In this document: positions 31,054 through 44,387 of the stretch, one piece after another
How the letters are laid out: each line of letters starts with the position of its first letter
Numbering within the stretch: the first letter of the stretch is position 1
Source of the DNA: Rhynchospora pubera
Lineage: Eukaryota; Streptophyta; Magnoliopsida; Poales; Cyperaceae
Direction: 5' to 3'
Assembly: GCA_028095005.1 (NCBI GenBank)
Contig: CM051460.1
Coordinates: forward strand, 111,945,039 to 112,009,038
Length of the DNA: 64,000 bases
Made by a program: the position numbers and the translations under genes
Notes under the pieces: model-generated
Databases searched by the model: none
Seen by the model: the letters and a program-made list of their open reading frames with translations, nothing else
What the model was told of the DNA's origin: nothing

Positions 31054-32696
31054 CCGAAATTATTTTAAATAGAAATTTACACCCCTAAAATTTTAATAGA
31101 AGGAATTAATTAAATTCTTTTTAATAAGAAGAAAGTTCTTACGCGGTTTACAAAGGGGTACACTCTCTCTCCTTCGTACCCGTTTTATAACCGGGTAAGA
31201 AGGCTTCTTACCCTTTTATAAAACGGGTACGAAGGCTTCTCTCTCCTTCTTTATTTATTATAAAGTGGAACACTCTCTCTCCTTCGTACTCGTTTTATAA
31301 CCGAGTAAGAAGGCTTCTTACCCTTTTATAAAACGGGTAAGAAGGCTTTTCTCTCCTCCTTACCCTTTATAATAGTCAATTAAGTAATAATAATTAATAA
31401 TAGTTAATTAAGTAATAATTAATAATTATGGTAATATTTATAATTATTAATAATTGATAATAGTTATAGTAATAATAATTAGTAAGTAATAATAATCTTA
31501 AAATTATAATAATAACGATATTCAATAATAGTTATTATAATAATGATAATAATAATTAATAATAGTTTAATTTTTATAATTTATAGTAAATAATTAATAA
31601 TAATTTTTATTAATATTAATAATTACACTATTGATAGTTGCTAACCTTAACACTAACCTCAATATACCGCGCCAAATAACATTTACTAACCTTAAATTAA
31701 CACTAACCCCATCAAATCACTACCCTTACCATTCTATCCCTCTAATACATTTTAGGAGCAACTTCCATCTAGTACAGTGTTACTGGTTCCAATAGTCATC
31801 AACAGGGTGCGTTTGGCAAAATAGAAGTTAGTATGGTTAGTGGTGTAAGTTTGGCAAAATTAATTAGTAATTAATTATAATTAATATAATAAGAATTATA
31901 TTAATTAATAATTCAAAATAAATAATAATAATAATAATTAATAATTATAGCAATATTTATAATAATTAATAATAGTTATTGTAATATTAATTATTGGTAA
32001 GGGTAGTGATTTGATGGGGTTAGTGCTAATTTAAGATTAGTAAATATTGTTTGGCGCGGTATGTTGAGGTTAGTATTAAAGTTAGCAACTATTAATGGTG
32101 TAATTATTATTAAATTTTATTAATAATTATTAATTTTAATAAAATTTTTTCTTAATTATTAACTATAAATTATAAAAATTAAACTATTATTAATTATTAT
32201 TATCATTATTATAATAACTATTATTGGATATCGTTATTATTATAATTTTACGATTATTATTATTATTTACTAGTTATTGTTACTATAACTATTATCAATT
32301 ATTAATAATTATAAATATTATCATAATTATTAATTATTACTTAATTATCTATTATTAATTATTATTACTTAATTAACTATTATAAGGGTAAGGAGGAGAG
32401 AGAAGTCTTCGTACCCGCTTTATAAAAGGGTAAGAAGCATTCTTACCCGGTTATAAAATGAGTACGAAGGAGAGATAGTGTTCCACTTTATAATAAATAA
32501 AGGAGGAGAGAGAAGCCTTCGTACCCGTTTTATAAAAGGGTAAGAAGCCTTCTTACCCGGTTATAAAACGGGTACAAAGGAGAGAGAGTGTACCCCTTTA
32601 TAAACCGCGTAAGAACTTTCTTCTTATTAAAAAAAATTAATTAACTCTTTCTATTACAATTTTAGGGGTTTAAATTTCTATTTAAAATAATTTCGG
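31054..32696. mobile_element. Non-autonomous foldback MULE with perfect 9-bp target duplication
   Basis: Long terminal inverted repeats of nearly 700 bp each (about 31054-31732 and 31990-32696) enclose a loop of about 260 bp. The ends read CCGAAATTATTTTAAAT inward. CAATTTCAA flanks both sides (31045-31053 and 32697-32705). A 9-bp duplication and long inverted repeats are the mark of Mutator-like elements. Subterminal palindromes carry TTTATAAAACGGGTACGAAGG-like words in several copies. No transposase is encoded. The outer about 90 bp resemble the left end of the MULE at 58575. Confidence 0.9.
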
Positions 32697-32705
32697 CAAT
32701 TTCAA

Positions 32706-33289
32706 TATAAAACATGCTGTGATTTATTTTAACCAGTACTATTAAAAACGGTTACGCTTTATAAATGGATAAGATAACATATATACATTGAACAACCAAT
32801 CATTATGCAGCTAGTCAAACAAAAATATGCAAACGATTACTTGTAACCGATAATTTCAATATAAATATAAATAATTAGTTGGCATGTATCTTTTGTCAAA
32901 TTGATAACTAATATCTATTTCAACATGACTATACAGAGAATTAAAGTAACACATGCACTGAAAACAAATTCATCAATAAAACATTACAATTATATCTCAA
33001 CAACACCTTGATTAATACAGAGCGAGTCATCATTTCCACACGTAACATACCAGCTCCTAGAAGGCTAGAACAATAAACACAAGTTCAAAAATAATTATTA
33101 AACCGTTTTTTTTTTTTTTTGCTAAGAAACTCATTTGCTGGTTAGAAATAATTAATGTATTTAACGGTTTGAATTTTAAAGCTTAAATCAAATAGTTGGT
33201 TTGGACATGCATGTGATTATTGCTTTTGGCTACCAATTATTAGATTATGTTAATTTCATGCATAGGTTCTAAAATATCTTACAAAATAC
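32706..33289. other. AT-rich noncoding stretch
   Basis: No gene or RNA is recognised. A 14-T run lies near 33108-33121. Confidence 0.5.
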
Positions 33290-33297
33290 ACTATGCG

Positions 33298-33605
33298 TAG
33301 GGGTGTCAAAACGGAAACAGAACTGGTATGTTTCGTTTCTGTTCCGTTCCAGCTAACGTAAATAAAGTAGATTTCATTTTCGTTCCGTTTCGTTAGCTAC
33401 CCTGTTCAGCATTTTCTATTGATTTCAGTCCATTTTTCATTGATTTCAGCTAATTTTTCGATAAACAAAAATGCTAACGTTTACTGGCATATGTTTTGTT
33501 TGCATTCCGTTTCTCAGAAACGAAGCTAAAAATCCTTCCGTTAGCTGTTCCGTTCAGATGGAACGGAACGAAAACGTGCGAAACGGCACACTTTTGAGAG
33601 CCCTA
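33298..33605. mobile_element. hAT-type MITE, copy 1
   Basis: The ends are TAGGGGTGTCAAAA and TTTTGAGAGCCCTA. The flanks ACTATGCG and GCTATACG are an 8-bp target duplication with two mismatches. The inside has repeated GTTCCGTTC and GGAACGGAAC words shared with 57468-57705. It has no coding capacity beyond a short chance frame. Confidence 0.75.
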
Positions 33606-33613
33606 GCTATACG

Positions 33614-34495
33614 TAAAACCGGAGTTACCATTTCCTACTGTATGGTTCAATGATTAATCCAGTTGACTGTTATATAAAACATTTTTTACTGCAAATTACA
33701 GTCATTTTTAACAAAGTAAATATGTTGGTCTAATTATGAATTATAATTATTTAACAAACTAAATTAATATCATTCAGTCCTCTTTGACACGTTGCTCTCG
33801 TTGCGAGTCCACCACGCCAGATGGAGACTTCAAAACCAGTACACAGTATTATTCAATTTGGTAAGCTCAAATAGCACGATGCCTTGTTTCTCAATTATCG
33901 ACTTAAATAATACCATTTAATTTTTTTTAATTAAATTCTGGATTGGTCAAGAAGTGTTGTTGCAAAATGCAAACCCAACTTGTAAAATCAGCAGCTTGTC
34001 GGTCAGTCCGCTTCAGTTGATTGGATGCATATATATATTATAAACTCAATCTCTGCTTCTATACATATCCCTTTGCTTCGTGGCAAACCTTTATTGGTCT
34101 ATCTCTATCTTATCAATCAAGGTCGGCATGGGAGCGTTACCTTTTTAATAAAAAAAGGCATTATACAATTTTTTGATATGAACTAAAGACCTGATCATTT
34201 TTTTTATAAATGATTATAATTAATCATATATAGTCTAATAGAGCTCAAGGGACTGATCCCCTCAAAAATATAATCCCAAATAAAATACAAGCACAATTGC
34301 ACAAGCACAAATCACAACCAGAATTCAATTCACTACCAAATGGGCTGTTCTTTTAATGGGCCATTTTGGGTCAAAAATATAAATTTGATCAATTAATTAA
34401 TTAAAATTGGCCCAATTTTTTTTGAAGGTTGGTTATTTTAAACCAATAATTTATTTGTTAAAACATTTTAAATAAATTCTCTTTCCCGTATTCAA
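33614..34495. other. AT-rich noncoding stretch
   Basis: No gene is seen. The GGGCCATTTTGGG-like sequence near 34357 and low-complexity A/T runs are all that stand out. Confidence 0.45.
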
Positions 34496-34778
34496 AGAAA
34501 TTGATTACTGCCATCTGCAGTTTTGTCATCCCTGTCATCGCTAAATATAAAGTGAACATATACAGCAAACAAAGTGAACATATAGATGATCTAAGCGAAC
34601 ACATACAAACAAATAAGTTCAATGGAAAAAGTTGAATATGCATGTAAACTTTTGAACAAGTGATGACAATGTAAGTGTTCACTTAGATAGTCTATATGTT
34701 CACCTTATTTGCTATATATGTTCACTTTGTATTTAACGATGGCTGGGATGGTATATTTGTCGATGACACTTATAATTC
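34496..34778 (+). mobile_element. Foldback MITE, copy 1 of a pair
   Basis: An imperfect hairpin in which AAAGTGAACATATA...GTGAACATATAGA on the left pairs with TCTATATGTTCAC...TATATGTTCACTTTG on the right. The same element in reverse orientation lies in DGAT1 intron 14 (53911-54236), which fixes the approximate ends (ATTGATTACTGCCAT at one end, GACACTTATAATTC at the other). Confidence 0.7.
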
Positions 34779-34821
34779 ATGAATCAGGTACCACTTAGTT
34801 GATAGAATAAACCCGAATCAC

Positions 34822-34941
34822 TGGGCCGAACAATCCAACTTTAAATGGGCCCAATTGAAATTCCTTTTGAACCTGTAAAGGCCCAAAAACCTCTCCATTC
34901 TGGTGTATATATAGCGCTTAGGTATAAATTCTCTAGGGTTT
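34822..34941 (+). promoter_or_regulatory. Promoter of the eS30 gene
   Basis: TGGGCC motifs lie at about 34822 and 34846, and GGCCCA at 34880. A TATATATA box is at 34906-34913 and a telo-box TAGGGTTT at 34934-34941. The combination of site II (TGGGCC) and telo-box is the known signature of plant ribosomal protein gene promoters and supports strong expression in dividing cells. The ATG follows at 35017. Confidence 0.75.
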
Positions 34942-35016
34942 CTGTTTCAAGCGCGGCGCTTTCTTAAAACCTAGAAGAGCTTCGTCGAAGAAGAAGAAGA
35001 GAACACAACCTCAACC

Positions 35017-35300
35017 ATGGGTAATCACCTTCTTTCCTCTCTCCAATCCCATATCTTCTCTCATTCGCTCCATTCTCCTCTTTTTCTGATGCATGGTTCT
35101 CTGAATTCCTTTCAGGAAAGGTGCACGGATCGCTTGCGCGTGCAGGGAAGGTGAGAGGTCAGACACCGAAGGTGGCGAAGCAAGATAAGAAGAAGAAGCC
35201 CAGAGGTCGCGCTCACAAGAGGATGCAATACAACCGCCGATTCGTCACCGCCGTCGTCGGGTTCGGCAAGAAGAGAGGCCCCAACTCGTCTGAGAAATAG
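35017..35300 (+). CDS. RPS30: 40S ribosomal protein eS30 (two exons)
   Basis: Coding join 35017-35020 and 35116-35300. Exon 1 ends ATGG|GTAATC and exon 2 starts TTTCAG|GAAAGG, giving 62 residues and TAG. The product begins MGKVHGSLARAGKVRGQTPK and ends KKRGPNSSEK; it is highly basic and matches eS30 of plants in length and sequence. It is a small-subunit ribosomal protein near the decoding side. Unlike the animal FAU gene, it has no ubiquitin-like leader. Only four coding bases lie in the first exon. It is intact and probably expressed. Confidence 0.96.
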
Positions 35301-37262
35301 ATCTGAGGCCCCAACTCGCTCTTTTGTTGCACTGAGATGAGGTTTTAGTTTTTGAATTCAATGTTTGTTTAGTTTGGAATAGTAATGTTTTGGGATTTTT
35401 AAGATGTAGTTGTTTTTGGATGGTGTTATAATATGCCTTTTTGTCGCAATGAATTGAAACCTGGTGTTTTGGAATACAATTTATGATTTTGCTGCTTTGA
35501 ATTGCTTCACTACCCATACTAATCAAAGGTTAAACTAGTAATTCAAGATGGATTGAATTATGCTTTGTGATCAATTAGATTTGTGAACATAATTGTTATT
35601 ATACTTGTTAGTTTTAAGAACATTTTGATTTTTGTAGTTAGGGTTACTCAATGATGTTCATGTCAATGGTCGTTTACAGCATTGATGATTGTATTGATAA
35701 TTGAGTAGATATCGACTTGAATTGTTAGAGCTTATAATTTATAAATAAACATTGGGCATGGGTTAATTCTGACTTGTGGATCAGTATAATACGAGCTTAA
35801 GTTGGGTTTAGTTTGTCAGCATTAGTTATGCTAGATTGCTTAGGAGATTAAATTGTCAATATTTTTGTTCAATATTTATCAGTATAGAACCTTCTGTTCC
35901 AATTTGACTGCTGAAAGTGGAATCCTATTCTACTTCTATGTTTAACAGTAGTGATATTTGATGGTTGTCGTGATTACAAAAGATCCATTACTGTGGTTCA
36001 TATTATATCTTTATCATGTAATTAGCAGCCCATGCAGTTTTATAATTTACTTTCAGATGGCAATTTGGTACGTTATGTGGACTTGATTTATTGTTATTTG
36101 TGCGAGGTGATCTGTTCTAGATATTCTACAGTGGGGTATAGTGTATATTGAACAATCTGAATAGAATCACAAGTAAACTGTGTGGTGTGTGGTTTTATGA
36201 TGTCCATTTTGCCCTGAATGTCATCACTTAAGGTGTTGTAAACTTGAGCAGCAGAATTGGTTATGGCCATTGTCTTTTGCTTTTGTTCTCTTTAAACTAT
36301 TCCCTCTTTGGTTTGAGAATGATCTCGTGGACCTTGGAGTGTAATTGGAAGTGGAAGGATGGTAGGCTGTTTTAAATTGAATGAACGAATTCAGGAACAT
36401 CCATAAGTTGTTTTCTTATTGGTATAATATAGCGATTACATGTGGGTTCCAACATGGCAGTTTTACACAGAGAAGTTGATTGTTGTTGTTGTTGTTTTTT
36501 TTTTTTTTTTTTTTTTTGTCTGGGAAAGGAAGCCAATGACATTGATTCATAAATTTGGTGGGTTAATGTTAAAATGGTGTTAATGGGGAGTTCAGTCTGG
36601 ATGATTTTTTTTTTTTTGTTCTTTTTTCATATATACAACAGAAATTACATAATTTGGTATCAAGATATGGGATCATTGGTTTCTAGATAAAGGCTACTTG
36701 TTATAAGAATCATAGTTGCGTCTGTTCGGGTTTTGTTGATGACTTACTAATGCGGACTGGATTACTAGACTTACATCACTGATGACTTGTAGTGGAATTC
36801 CTAACCATCCATGAAATTTTAATCTTTAGCTACAGATTCAAATTCATAGTTTTTAACTTTTAACTATAACTATTCTCATTAGATGAATAATTATGAAATG
36901 CTTCCATGGAAACGAAGTAATATAAAGAGACCCATCCTAAAAACATTGACATAATTTTGGTCAGCTTGAACATCATTTGTTTCGCTAGATGTTCTCTTGA
37001 CAGATATATCGCTTGACAGCTGATATCAAGTTTCTCTTAAAAAACCTATCGACAGAAATAAATGTCATCTCAACGCAAAATTTAGGTTTGTCAGAAACTT
37101 TTACTAGCTTCTATCTAGTGTTTCTAAAAAATGTAAGAAACTTGCGATAATCGGTTTAACATTCTGGGCCTTTATGCTGCTGATGGGTTTGGTACGGACC
37201 AAATAATGGGCTCAGTTCAATAGGAGTACCACTGAAGCCTCTAAAATGAGAGTTAGATTTAA
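35301..37262. other. eS30 3' region and intergenic DNA
   Basis: The first 300-400 bases should hold the eS30 3' UTR, in which a 14-bp piece from the end of the coding sequence (GAGGCCCCAACTCG) is repeated right after the stop. The rest is AT-rich with T-runs near 36493-36517 and 36607-36618. No further gene is seen. Confidence 0.5.
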
Positions 37263-37413
37263 GGCTCCGTGCCTCCGTTTGGATAAGGTGTGAAAAAAAG
37301 AGAAGAAGTATTGAGAAGTGTGTAATTTTGTGAAGAATTTAGATTGTTTATAATAAATTTATTCTTTTATTTCTTTTTTTTCTTTTCTTCCCAAATGAAA
37401 TCTAAACGGAGCC
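37263..37413. mobile_element. PIF/Harbinger-like MITE, copy 1
   Basis: Terminal GGCTCCGT...ACGGAGCC flanked by TAA on both sides. The core GAAGTATTGAGAAGTGTGTA and TAGATTGTTTATAATAAATT is shared with four more copies in this window. Confidence 0.7.
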
Positions 37414-37962
37414 TAACAGAAGATTTTATCACTTTTCAATTCTCAGTTCTCAATTGGGATCTGTCATCTGTAGGAGCTGCCCCCTCTCCACTATTTTTTT
37501 TTTCAATTTAGATATTGATTACAGATAGCATTATTTATAATAGAACCACCACAATCAATTGAGCGAAGGGTAGGTACAAGACAGAGCCACGTTATTATGT
37601 TTAGATTATAGATGTGGTCAGCTGTGGATAAGGTATTGTCATAATTGATATTCTTTTTATATTGGAGAGTTGTTTGCACACATAGTTTATGACATTGGAA
37701 TAACATTTCTAGAAACACAGTTGATGTAAAACACATATTCATATTAAAAGATAGTCCTCACTCTCTGGATGCTGGATCATAAAAGCAGCATTAAAATTAT
37801 ACAATGGCATAATTAATGTTGAAAATGTTCTTAGTCACGCATGCTTTCTGACTAACTTTGGATCTTCTTATTGGCATTTTGTTTTGATTAATGAATGCAG
37901 GCCTCCCTTGTTGGGAATTTACTTATAAAAAAAAATGATGTTGACAATGCGTGTTTAATTAT

Positions 37963-38518
37963 AGGAAAATTTCTTTTTTACCACTCAAAACTGGAAAAAT
38001 TATAAATTTGCCATCCAAAACGAAATCCTTCTCTTTTTGCCATCCTAAAACACAAATTTCTTTCTTAATTGCTACTTTATTCTTTTTAATATTATATTTA
38101 ATAATAAAATAATAAAAAAATAAATTTCTGACCATTATATTTCCAAAGCAGTCGAATTAATTCAGATATGTTTCCGTCATCCTCTCTCGCACGACATCAT
38201 TTGCGAACCTAGCCTTTCCTCCGTCTCCACCGTAGATCCATTCGGCCTCCGTCTCCGCCTTAGATCCAATCAGCCTTCTTCATGAAGCCTTATGCTTTAT
38301 CAACGACGGAAATATACCTGGATTAATTCGACTAGTTCGGGGTATAATAGTCAGAATCTTTTTTCTATTATTTAATTATTAAATATAATATTATAAAAGA
38401 TAAAGTTCCAATTAGGGAAGGAATCAGTGTTTTAGGGAGCAAAAAGAGAAGAATTTTATTTTGGATGACAAATCCACGGTTTTCTCAATTTTTGGTGGCT
38501 TAGAAAAAATTTTCTCAA
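37963..38518. mobile_element. Foldback element of about 555 bp
   Basis: About 110 bp at the left end (AGGAAAATTTCTTTTTTACCA and following) is inverted at the right end with about 75-80 percent match. The loop includes a GC-richer part (38180-38330) with repeated CCTCCGTCTCC. I could not find a clear target duplication, and the family is unassigned. Confidence 0.6.
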
Positions 38519-39328
38519 ATGACAAATCCAGTTGCACAGTTATTTTATTTTTACTAACAAAATCTCAACGGAATCCCCATGAAAATCATTTTAATCAAAG
38601 CTTTGTAATATACTTGTATAAAAAGTTATTAGTTCATTGTTTGACTAATTTAGTCAAGCACATCAAATTTAATTATTGAAAATTTCAATTCGCATTGAAG
38701 GATACAAAATTTAAAAAAATCTATCGATTTTCTAGTTTCTATACGCATCACTGTGTATGTTTTGATCGAAATGTGAAATTTTTTTTCTATTTATTTGTTG
38801 TAGTAGTTAAAATGATGAAATATTTATTATGACCGTCAAGGAATTTTTAAATTCTTTTTCTTGTTTTTCCTTAAATTAAAGATAGAATATATTTTAAAAT
38901 CTCTTTTCATTTAATTAAATAGGTGATGTATTATACGAAGTATGAAATAAAGGATAGAATCTACCATAAATTATCCAATCAAATCCTTGCAAGTGAACTG
39001 AACTACAAAACCAGCTATAAATTCTTTACGTTCATAATTTTAAGAAATTTCAGATAATATTCGTCATTTTATATTTAATAATTCTATTCCGCATAAAAAC
39101 TAAATACAATTAGTTATTTGTTGTTGACACTTACATAATAAGAAATTATAAAATAAAAATAAAGAGACGTGCTCACTCAATCTAAGTTACAATTTTTAAA
39201 ACAGCAAAGAGTTTTTTAAAAGAAATAAAAACTGACAGTTCCCTTCTTTTGGGAGAAACTATTTACCAGGTCAAATTGAAGGTATTCTTTTAATTAAAAA
39301 AATATATTCTTAACAGTTAAAAAATAAT
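38519..39328. other. AT-rich noncoding stretch
   Basis: I see no gene, RNA or clear repeat. Confidence 0.45.
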
Positions 39329-39712
39329 GGGTGTGTATGGATCACTTACGAATAAAATCAAGATTAGTTATTTAGAGTAAAAAAAAAAATATTTCTAAAT
39401 GTTGAAGAATAATTTTTTTTTAGGATTTTAGGGTGCTATTTGTTAAGTGAACAATATCCAAAATAATTTTTTTTATTCTGGTGCGTTGGGATAATCTTCG
39501 TAATATGGATTAAGAAGTTATTGAGACCACTTTTTAATCCGTATTAAATAGATGATCCAAATAGTACTCTAGGAATAAAAATTTATTCGGATGTTGAACT
39601 ACTTAGAAATAACACTCCAAATCTTTAACTTCTTGTTGATTGTTTAGGATTAATATTTTTTTTTACTCTAAATAACTAATCCTAATTTTATTCATAGGCG
39701 ATCCAATCACCC
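39329..39712. mobile_element. Foldback element with GGGTG...CACCC ends
   Basis: The left end GGGTGTGTATGGATC and the following AATAAAATCAAGATTAGTTA, then TTTAGAGTAAAAAA, are inverted at 39655-39712 (TTTACTCTAAATAACTAATC, GATCCAATCACCC). The arms are about 65 bp. There is no coding content. Confidence 0.6.
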
Positions 39713-40171
39713 AGTTTTTTTATTCCGAATAACTAAAATTTATTCTCAAGAAATTCAGACATCCTAAATTTAAATTAAATACTATTCAATGGAAAAAAGC
39801 TACGATTATTATGAAGGTAAGTTTCTTTTATCTTATATTATTATTTAGTTCGATATTGTGTAGTCACCATTACAACTTAGAATTTTCTTGTATTGTCCAT
39901 CGCGCAAAACTTTGTTATTTAGAACCTTCTAATAGCATTTGTTTACACCCAAATGATGTTGAAAAACATTGTACTTTAATTCAAACATCCGGAAGATTTT
40001 GACATGAACCTATAAACAGAAAACAGAAGTGCTTATCCTATTTAAGTTCCTAGCAACTTGCACGTAAAATCTGAAAATTGTAAAACGTAAATTTCAGATT
40101 GACAGAAAGATTTGTAAAAGGATATGGAACTGCGTTGGAGAAGGTGACTTGTCTCGAAATACAATATCTTA

Positions 40172-40313
40172 GGGTGCGTTTGGATAGGTGTGGGAAGAAG
40201 GGAAGAAGTATTGGGAAGTGTGTAACTTTGTGAAGAGTTTAGATTGCTTATAATTTTTTTTTTTCTTCTTCTTCCTTCTTCTTCTTCTTTCTTCCAACAA
40301 TCCAAACGCACCC
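40172..40313. mobile_element. PIF/Harbinger-like MITE, copy 2
   Basis: Terminal GGGTGCGTTTGGAT...ATCCAAACGCACCC, perfect over 14 bp, flanked by TTA on both sides. A TTA/TAA duplication is typical of PIF/Harbinger elements. It has the same core as copies 1 and 3-5. Confidence 0.8.
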
Positions 40314-41486
40314 TTAGCCTGAACCGAATGGAACAATTATCTATTTCTGTTACAATCATGGGGCTGGTGTTCATTTGGATCCACTCACCGATGAGACAAT
40401 GAAGGCTCCTCGTTTGAATTTTTATTGCTATTGGCTCTACCTCTACGCATATGATTTTATTGGGTGATTTAACGACATGGAAACCGTGTTTTTCTAGAAA
40501 TACATAAAATATATTAATTGTTCAGGAAATTAAACAAGAAGAAATTCATATAGAATTGGAGGGTACATAAGAAAAAAATTTTCCTAAAAAGACGTGCACA
40601 ATTATCCAGACAAAAATGCAGAAAATTGCTAACCTACAATAACATAATCAACTAAAAAGAATTTTGCAATATTGTTCTACTTGGCCTTGTAACAAGTTTA
40701 ACAATAAAATTGTGTTTAAATTGATAGATTATGTTCTCAATTTGGAAACGACGTATATACCAAGTCCCACTCGGCCAGTCGGCCACGCCACCGTATTATT
40801 TTCGTAAATGAACTTCTCGTTAATTAATTATGATGATACGGATATTATGAGAGCCTTTGCTTATCTAAGTTTATCTTTGTTTTGAAATAATAAGCAACAC
40901 ATGGCCTTTTAGAGAAAGAATTATACCAGCATTATTCCACTGTTGTTCCGTACAGTGATTGACTCCGTTAATCGTAGTCAACCACAAGTAATCTTAAGAA
41001 ATCAAATCTGACTGCATTCTTAAGATAACGAGCATCAAGGGTCTTCCATTTTCACCTCAATTTTATTTTACTATTTTGGACCGAGTCGAAAAAGCTTCGG
41101 CGCCAACCATTCGGTCCATAACAAGCATGCAACCTATTAAGGAAATAGTTTTTTCATTTGTCCATGACTTATGGAATAATCTAATGAAATGCCCTCAAAT
41201 ATATAATCTATGACTAGTCTACATCACAAACTTCTGATTTTGACAATTATTTTCTTAAACTGTACAGTTCGTGACAATAAATCTTGTTAGTTACTAGTCA
41301 ATTCACCATTAGAATTAAATTTTAAACACAATATGACCACAATATCCTCTAAATATATATAGGAGTTTGCCTATTAAAAATATTTATCGTTATGGATTTT
41401 TTGACTTGTTAGGCTGTTAAAAATAAAATTGATATAACTATTTATTAATAAATTATGAGGTGGACACGACTAACGGATGAACCGTC
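40314..41486. other. Noncoding intergenic DNA
   Basis: No gene is recognised. Confidence 0.45.
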
Positions 41487-41834
41487 AATCGCGATTATAT
41501 CTCAGTTTTTTAGATTCAAATTGCTAATTTGAACTGTTCAATGTGTTCTCCATATTGAAATCTCATTGGAGACCAAATTTTACATTTTTTTCTAAATTTT
41601 TTTACTATTTTCTTGAGATTTATAAATACTGTTATTATTGAAGGGTCCAGAATTGTTGAGATTAAGAATTTTGTAAAATAGCAAAAAATACTAAAAAATT
41701 TCAGGAAAATCTAAAATTGGGTCTCCAACGAGATTTCAATATGGAGAACATATTAAACGGTTTAGATCGATTGCTAGAATTTCAAAAATTGTGATTTAAT
41801 CGCAACTGACAGACTCAAATATCAGTCGCGATTG
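41487..41834. repeat. Imperfect foldback repeat
   Basis: AATCGCGATTATATCTCAG and GTTCTCCATATTGAAATCTC on the left recur inverted on the right (GAGATTTCAATATGGAGAAC, CAGTCGCGATT). The ATTGAAATCTC...TTTTTACTATTTT core is shared with the foldback at 57018-57430. Confidence 0.55.
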
Positions 41835-44318
41835 ATTTTAATCTAGCTCATACATAGAGTGGCAAATTATATCGATACTGAAATAGGAAGTATTGATGTT
41901 CATGAAAGCCTTCGAATAAACAAAATTATTAAAGTACTTTTTCAATTTCATTTTTATAAATTAATTTAGATAGAAATTGGAGAACCAATTGTCACGGATT
42001 AAAAAAAATATTAAAAAGATTTGTCAAATTAAAGATAATAAAATAATTTTGTCGCAAACCGAAAATTTAAAAACCTGTCTAAACATTAAACAAAAAAACC
42101 TATTCATAATAATGTGCCGATTGTGATTTATCCTTGATTGATGGTGCGATCAGTCACTAACAAGTGAGCAACCTACAGTAACTTTTTTGTCCGAATCAAC
42201 GCTCATGACATGACATAGTTATAATTATATTAAAGGATCTATTAAAGCTTAAGCACAAAGACATTTCTTTTTATTTAGTACTAATAAATTATTCGAGGCA
42301 CACAAGGTGGTATCCTTCTCCAAATGGCACGTGTAAGATTTGACTAGGGGCCTACCGTGTTTGGTTTCTATTTGATCGTCTGTGTCAATACTCCATAGAT
42401 GATACACTAAACGCAGCACCGACAAAGTTTTTGGGGATTAAATTAATATCCAAATATAGTGATATAATTTAGATTTAAAACTATGTTATTGTCGTATGTT
42501 TTATTTCATAGTTGTACCATATTTTTTTTTATTTTGAAGTATGCTATCTTTTATTTCATACTAATAAAACCAAATAAAATATGATATTTGTCTATAAATA
42601 CAATTTTGGTTCTAAATTATACCAAATTTTATACATGAGGAGTTGCTAATCGAGACAACACACTTGTGAGTTCCAACACTCATATTAAACTATATCTATT
42701 ATTTTATTCATTAATTTATCCAAAAAAGTGATAAGAGCAATGCTTTCCGAGTGATAACACTAGTTCGAATAATAAAACTTAAATTCTTCTCTATCTAAAA
42801 AAATGTATAAAATAATCATTTTATGTCATTTTTTGTCCACCATAATCCCCATAAAAATTTAAATTTCAGTCAGCATTAGCTATTTGTTTCCTATATTTTT
42901 TTTAACAATGACAAACTCAATTTTTGTTGAACAAAAAATGTAGTAATTTTCCATTAAAAGATGGAAGGTTCGTTTTTTTCTCTAAAGTTTATTAATGGTT
43001 CTAATACAAAAGTAGGTGATTGGCTGTATAATTGGATGCAAAATATTCTGCCACAGAAACAACCAGTGCACCAAAATTAACAAACTCACATAGATTGGGC
43101 ACACGGCTAGCGCGTAAATATTTCCAATCTCGTTCTCGTGCTCCGCCTTTTCTTCCTTCGCTCTGACGTCGGCAAAAGAAAAAAGTTAAAAGAGTAAAGA
43201 CTCGTCATGTCTCCATTTCTTTTTCGCCTGAGTTTCCAGTACAGTTACTTTCACCCAACTATTTGTCCAGTCGAGTTTTTAGTTTAAATTGCGCATTTTG
43301 TACCTTTTTAGTTTCACATTTTGTACAGAAATTTCATTTAGCATCCCTACTAAACTCTATTTATCAAGATTGAACTTGAATAATATTTTTTATAGAGAAG
43401 AAAATAAAGAAACCAAATATTATTTTTCCAGTTATAGTTGTGTATTTCTAGTGAATTTTTTTATGTTGAAATTTAACGTTTCAGGGATTCAAATTATATT
43501 TTTCATGAATGATTAAGTTATAATTTTGGTCACCTTGCACATTTTAAATCTAAAAGAACATATCAATACTCATTGTTTCATTGCTTATGATTTTAGTATT
43601 ATTGTATTATTTGTTTTGTATTTATAAGGTCACGTGCATTTAGATAGTTTTATCAAGAAGTCGTAATTTGAAATTTCTATAAAAATTTAATCTTTTTTTA
43701 AGCAATTATGATTTATCATAGAAAATAAAGGTAAAGTGGTAAACAAATAAAAATCAATTATTTTTCTTTCTTTTGATCTGTAATAATATCTCTTCACGAC
43801 TTCATTCACACCACGCACTGTTTTTCTTTCCCTTATTACATCATTCAAGATTGAAGAATGTAGAAGTATAAATAAATTAATGCGTTGATTCAACGGTTTT
43901 GAATTTCTTATAATAACATGCACAGATCTGCCCATTTGTTTGCTTTATACTTTTGCAAGTATAAAAAATGCATATCTACTATGACTCTTTGACCTTTGGC
44001 CTATTAAATAGTTTATTACAATCCATATAGATGTGATCAGTTATCTATTATTTAATGATCATTCATTCAAATATCATGTATATATACAAACTATAAATCA
44101 AAATCTAAGATACGGATTTCTTTGTAATAAATAAATTTTTAATATAATTAAATATTTTCTATAATTAATACTAACTACTTAACTTGGAAAATCATATATA
44201 TATTATTATACAGAGGTCATCCAATAAAAAAGGTCAAAAAATTTTACAAAGACGTCCATTTCATTAAAAATGGAGAGAAACGTGACGCAAAAGAATATCA
44301 ACAAGTGTCTGAAACCTC
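41835..44318. other. AT-rich intergenic DNA upstream of DGAT1
   Basis: No gene is seen. A CACGTG box lies at about 42328. The last part should hold the DGAT1 promoter; I see no convincing TATA box close to the start. Confidence 0.4.
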
Positions 44319-44387
44319 TTGTTCACCATCCCGAAAACTCCACCTCTCCTTCTCTCTCAACTTAACACCTCACCTCTCTCTTCTCTA

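Noticed and set aside
30590..44000. tRNA or rRNA genes in the AT-rich intergenic DNA
   Set aside because: I saw no cloverleaf with conserved A and B box sequences and no rRNA-like stretch.
44319..44387. Upstream extension of DGAT1 to 44319
   Set aside because: The upstream codon is TTG; the first ATG is 44388 and its product starts like other plant DGAT1 proteins.
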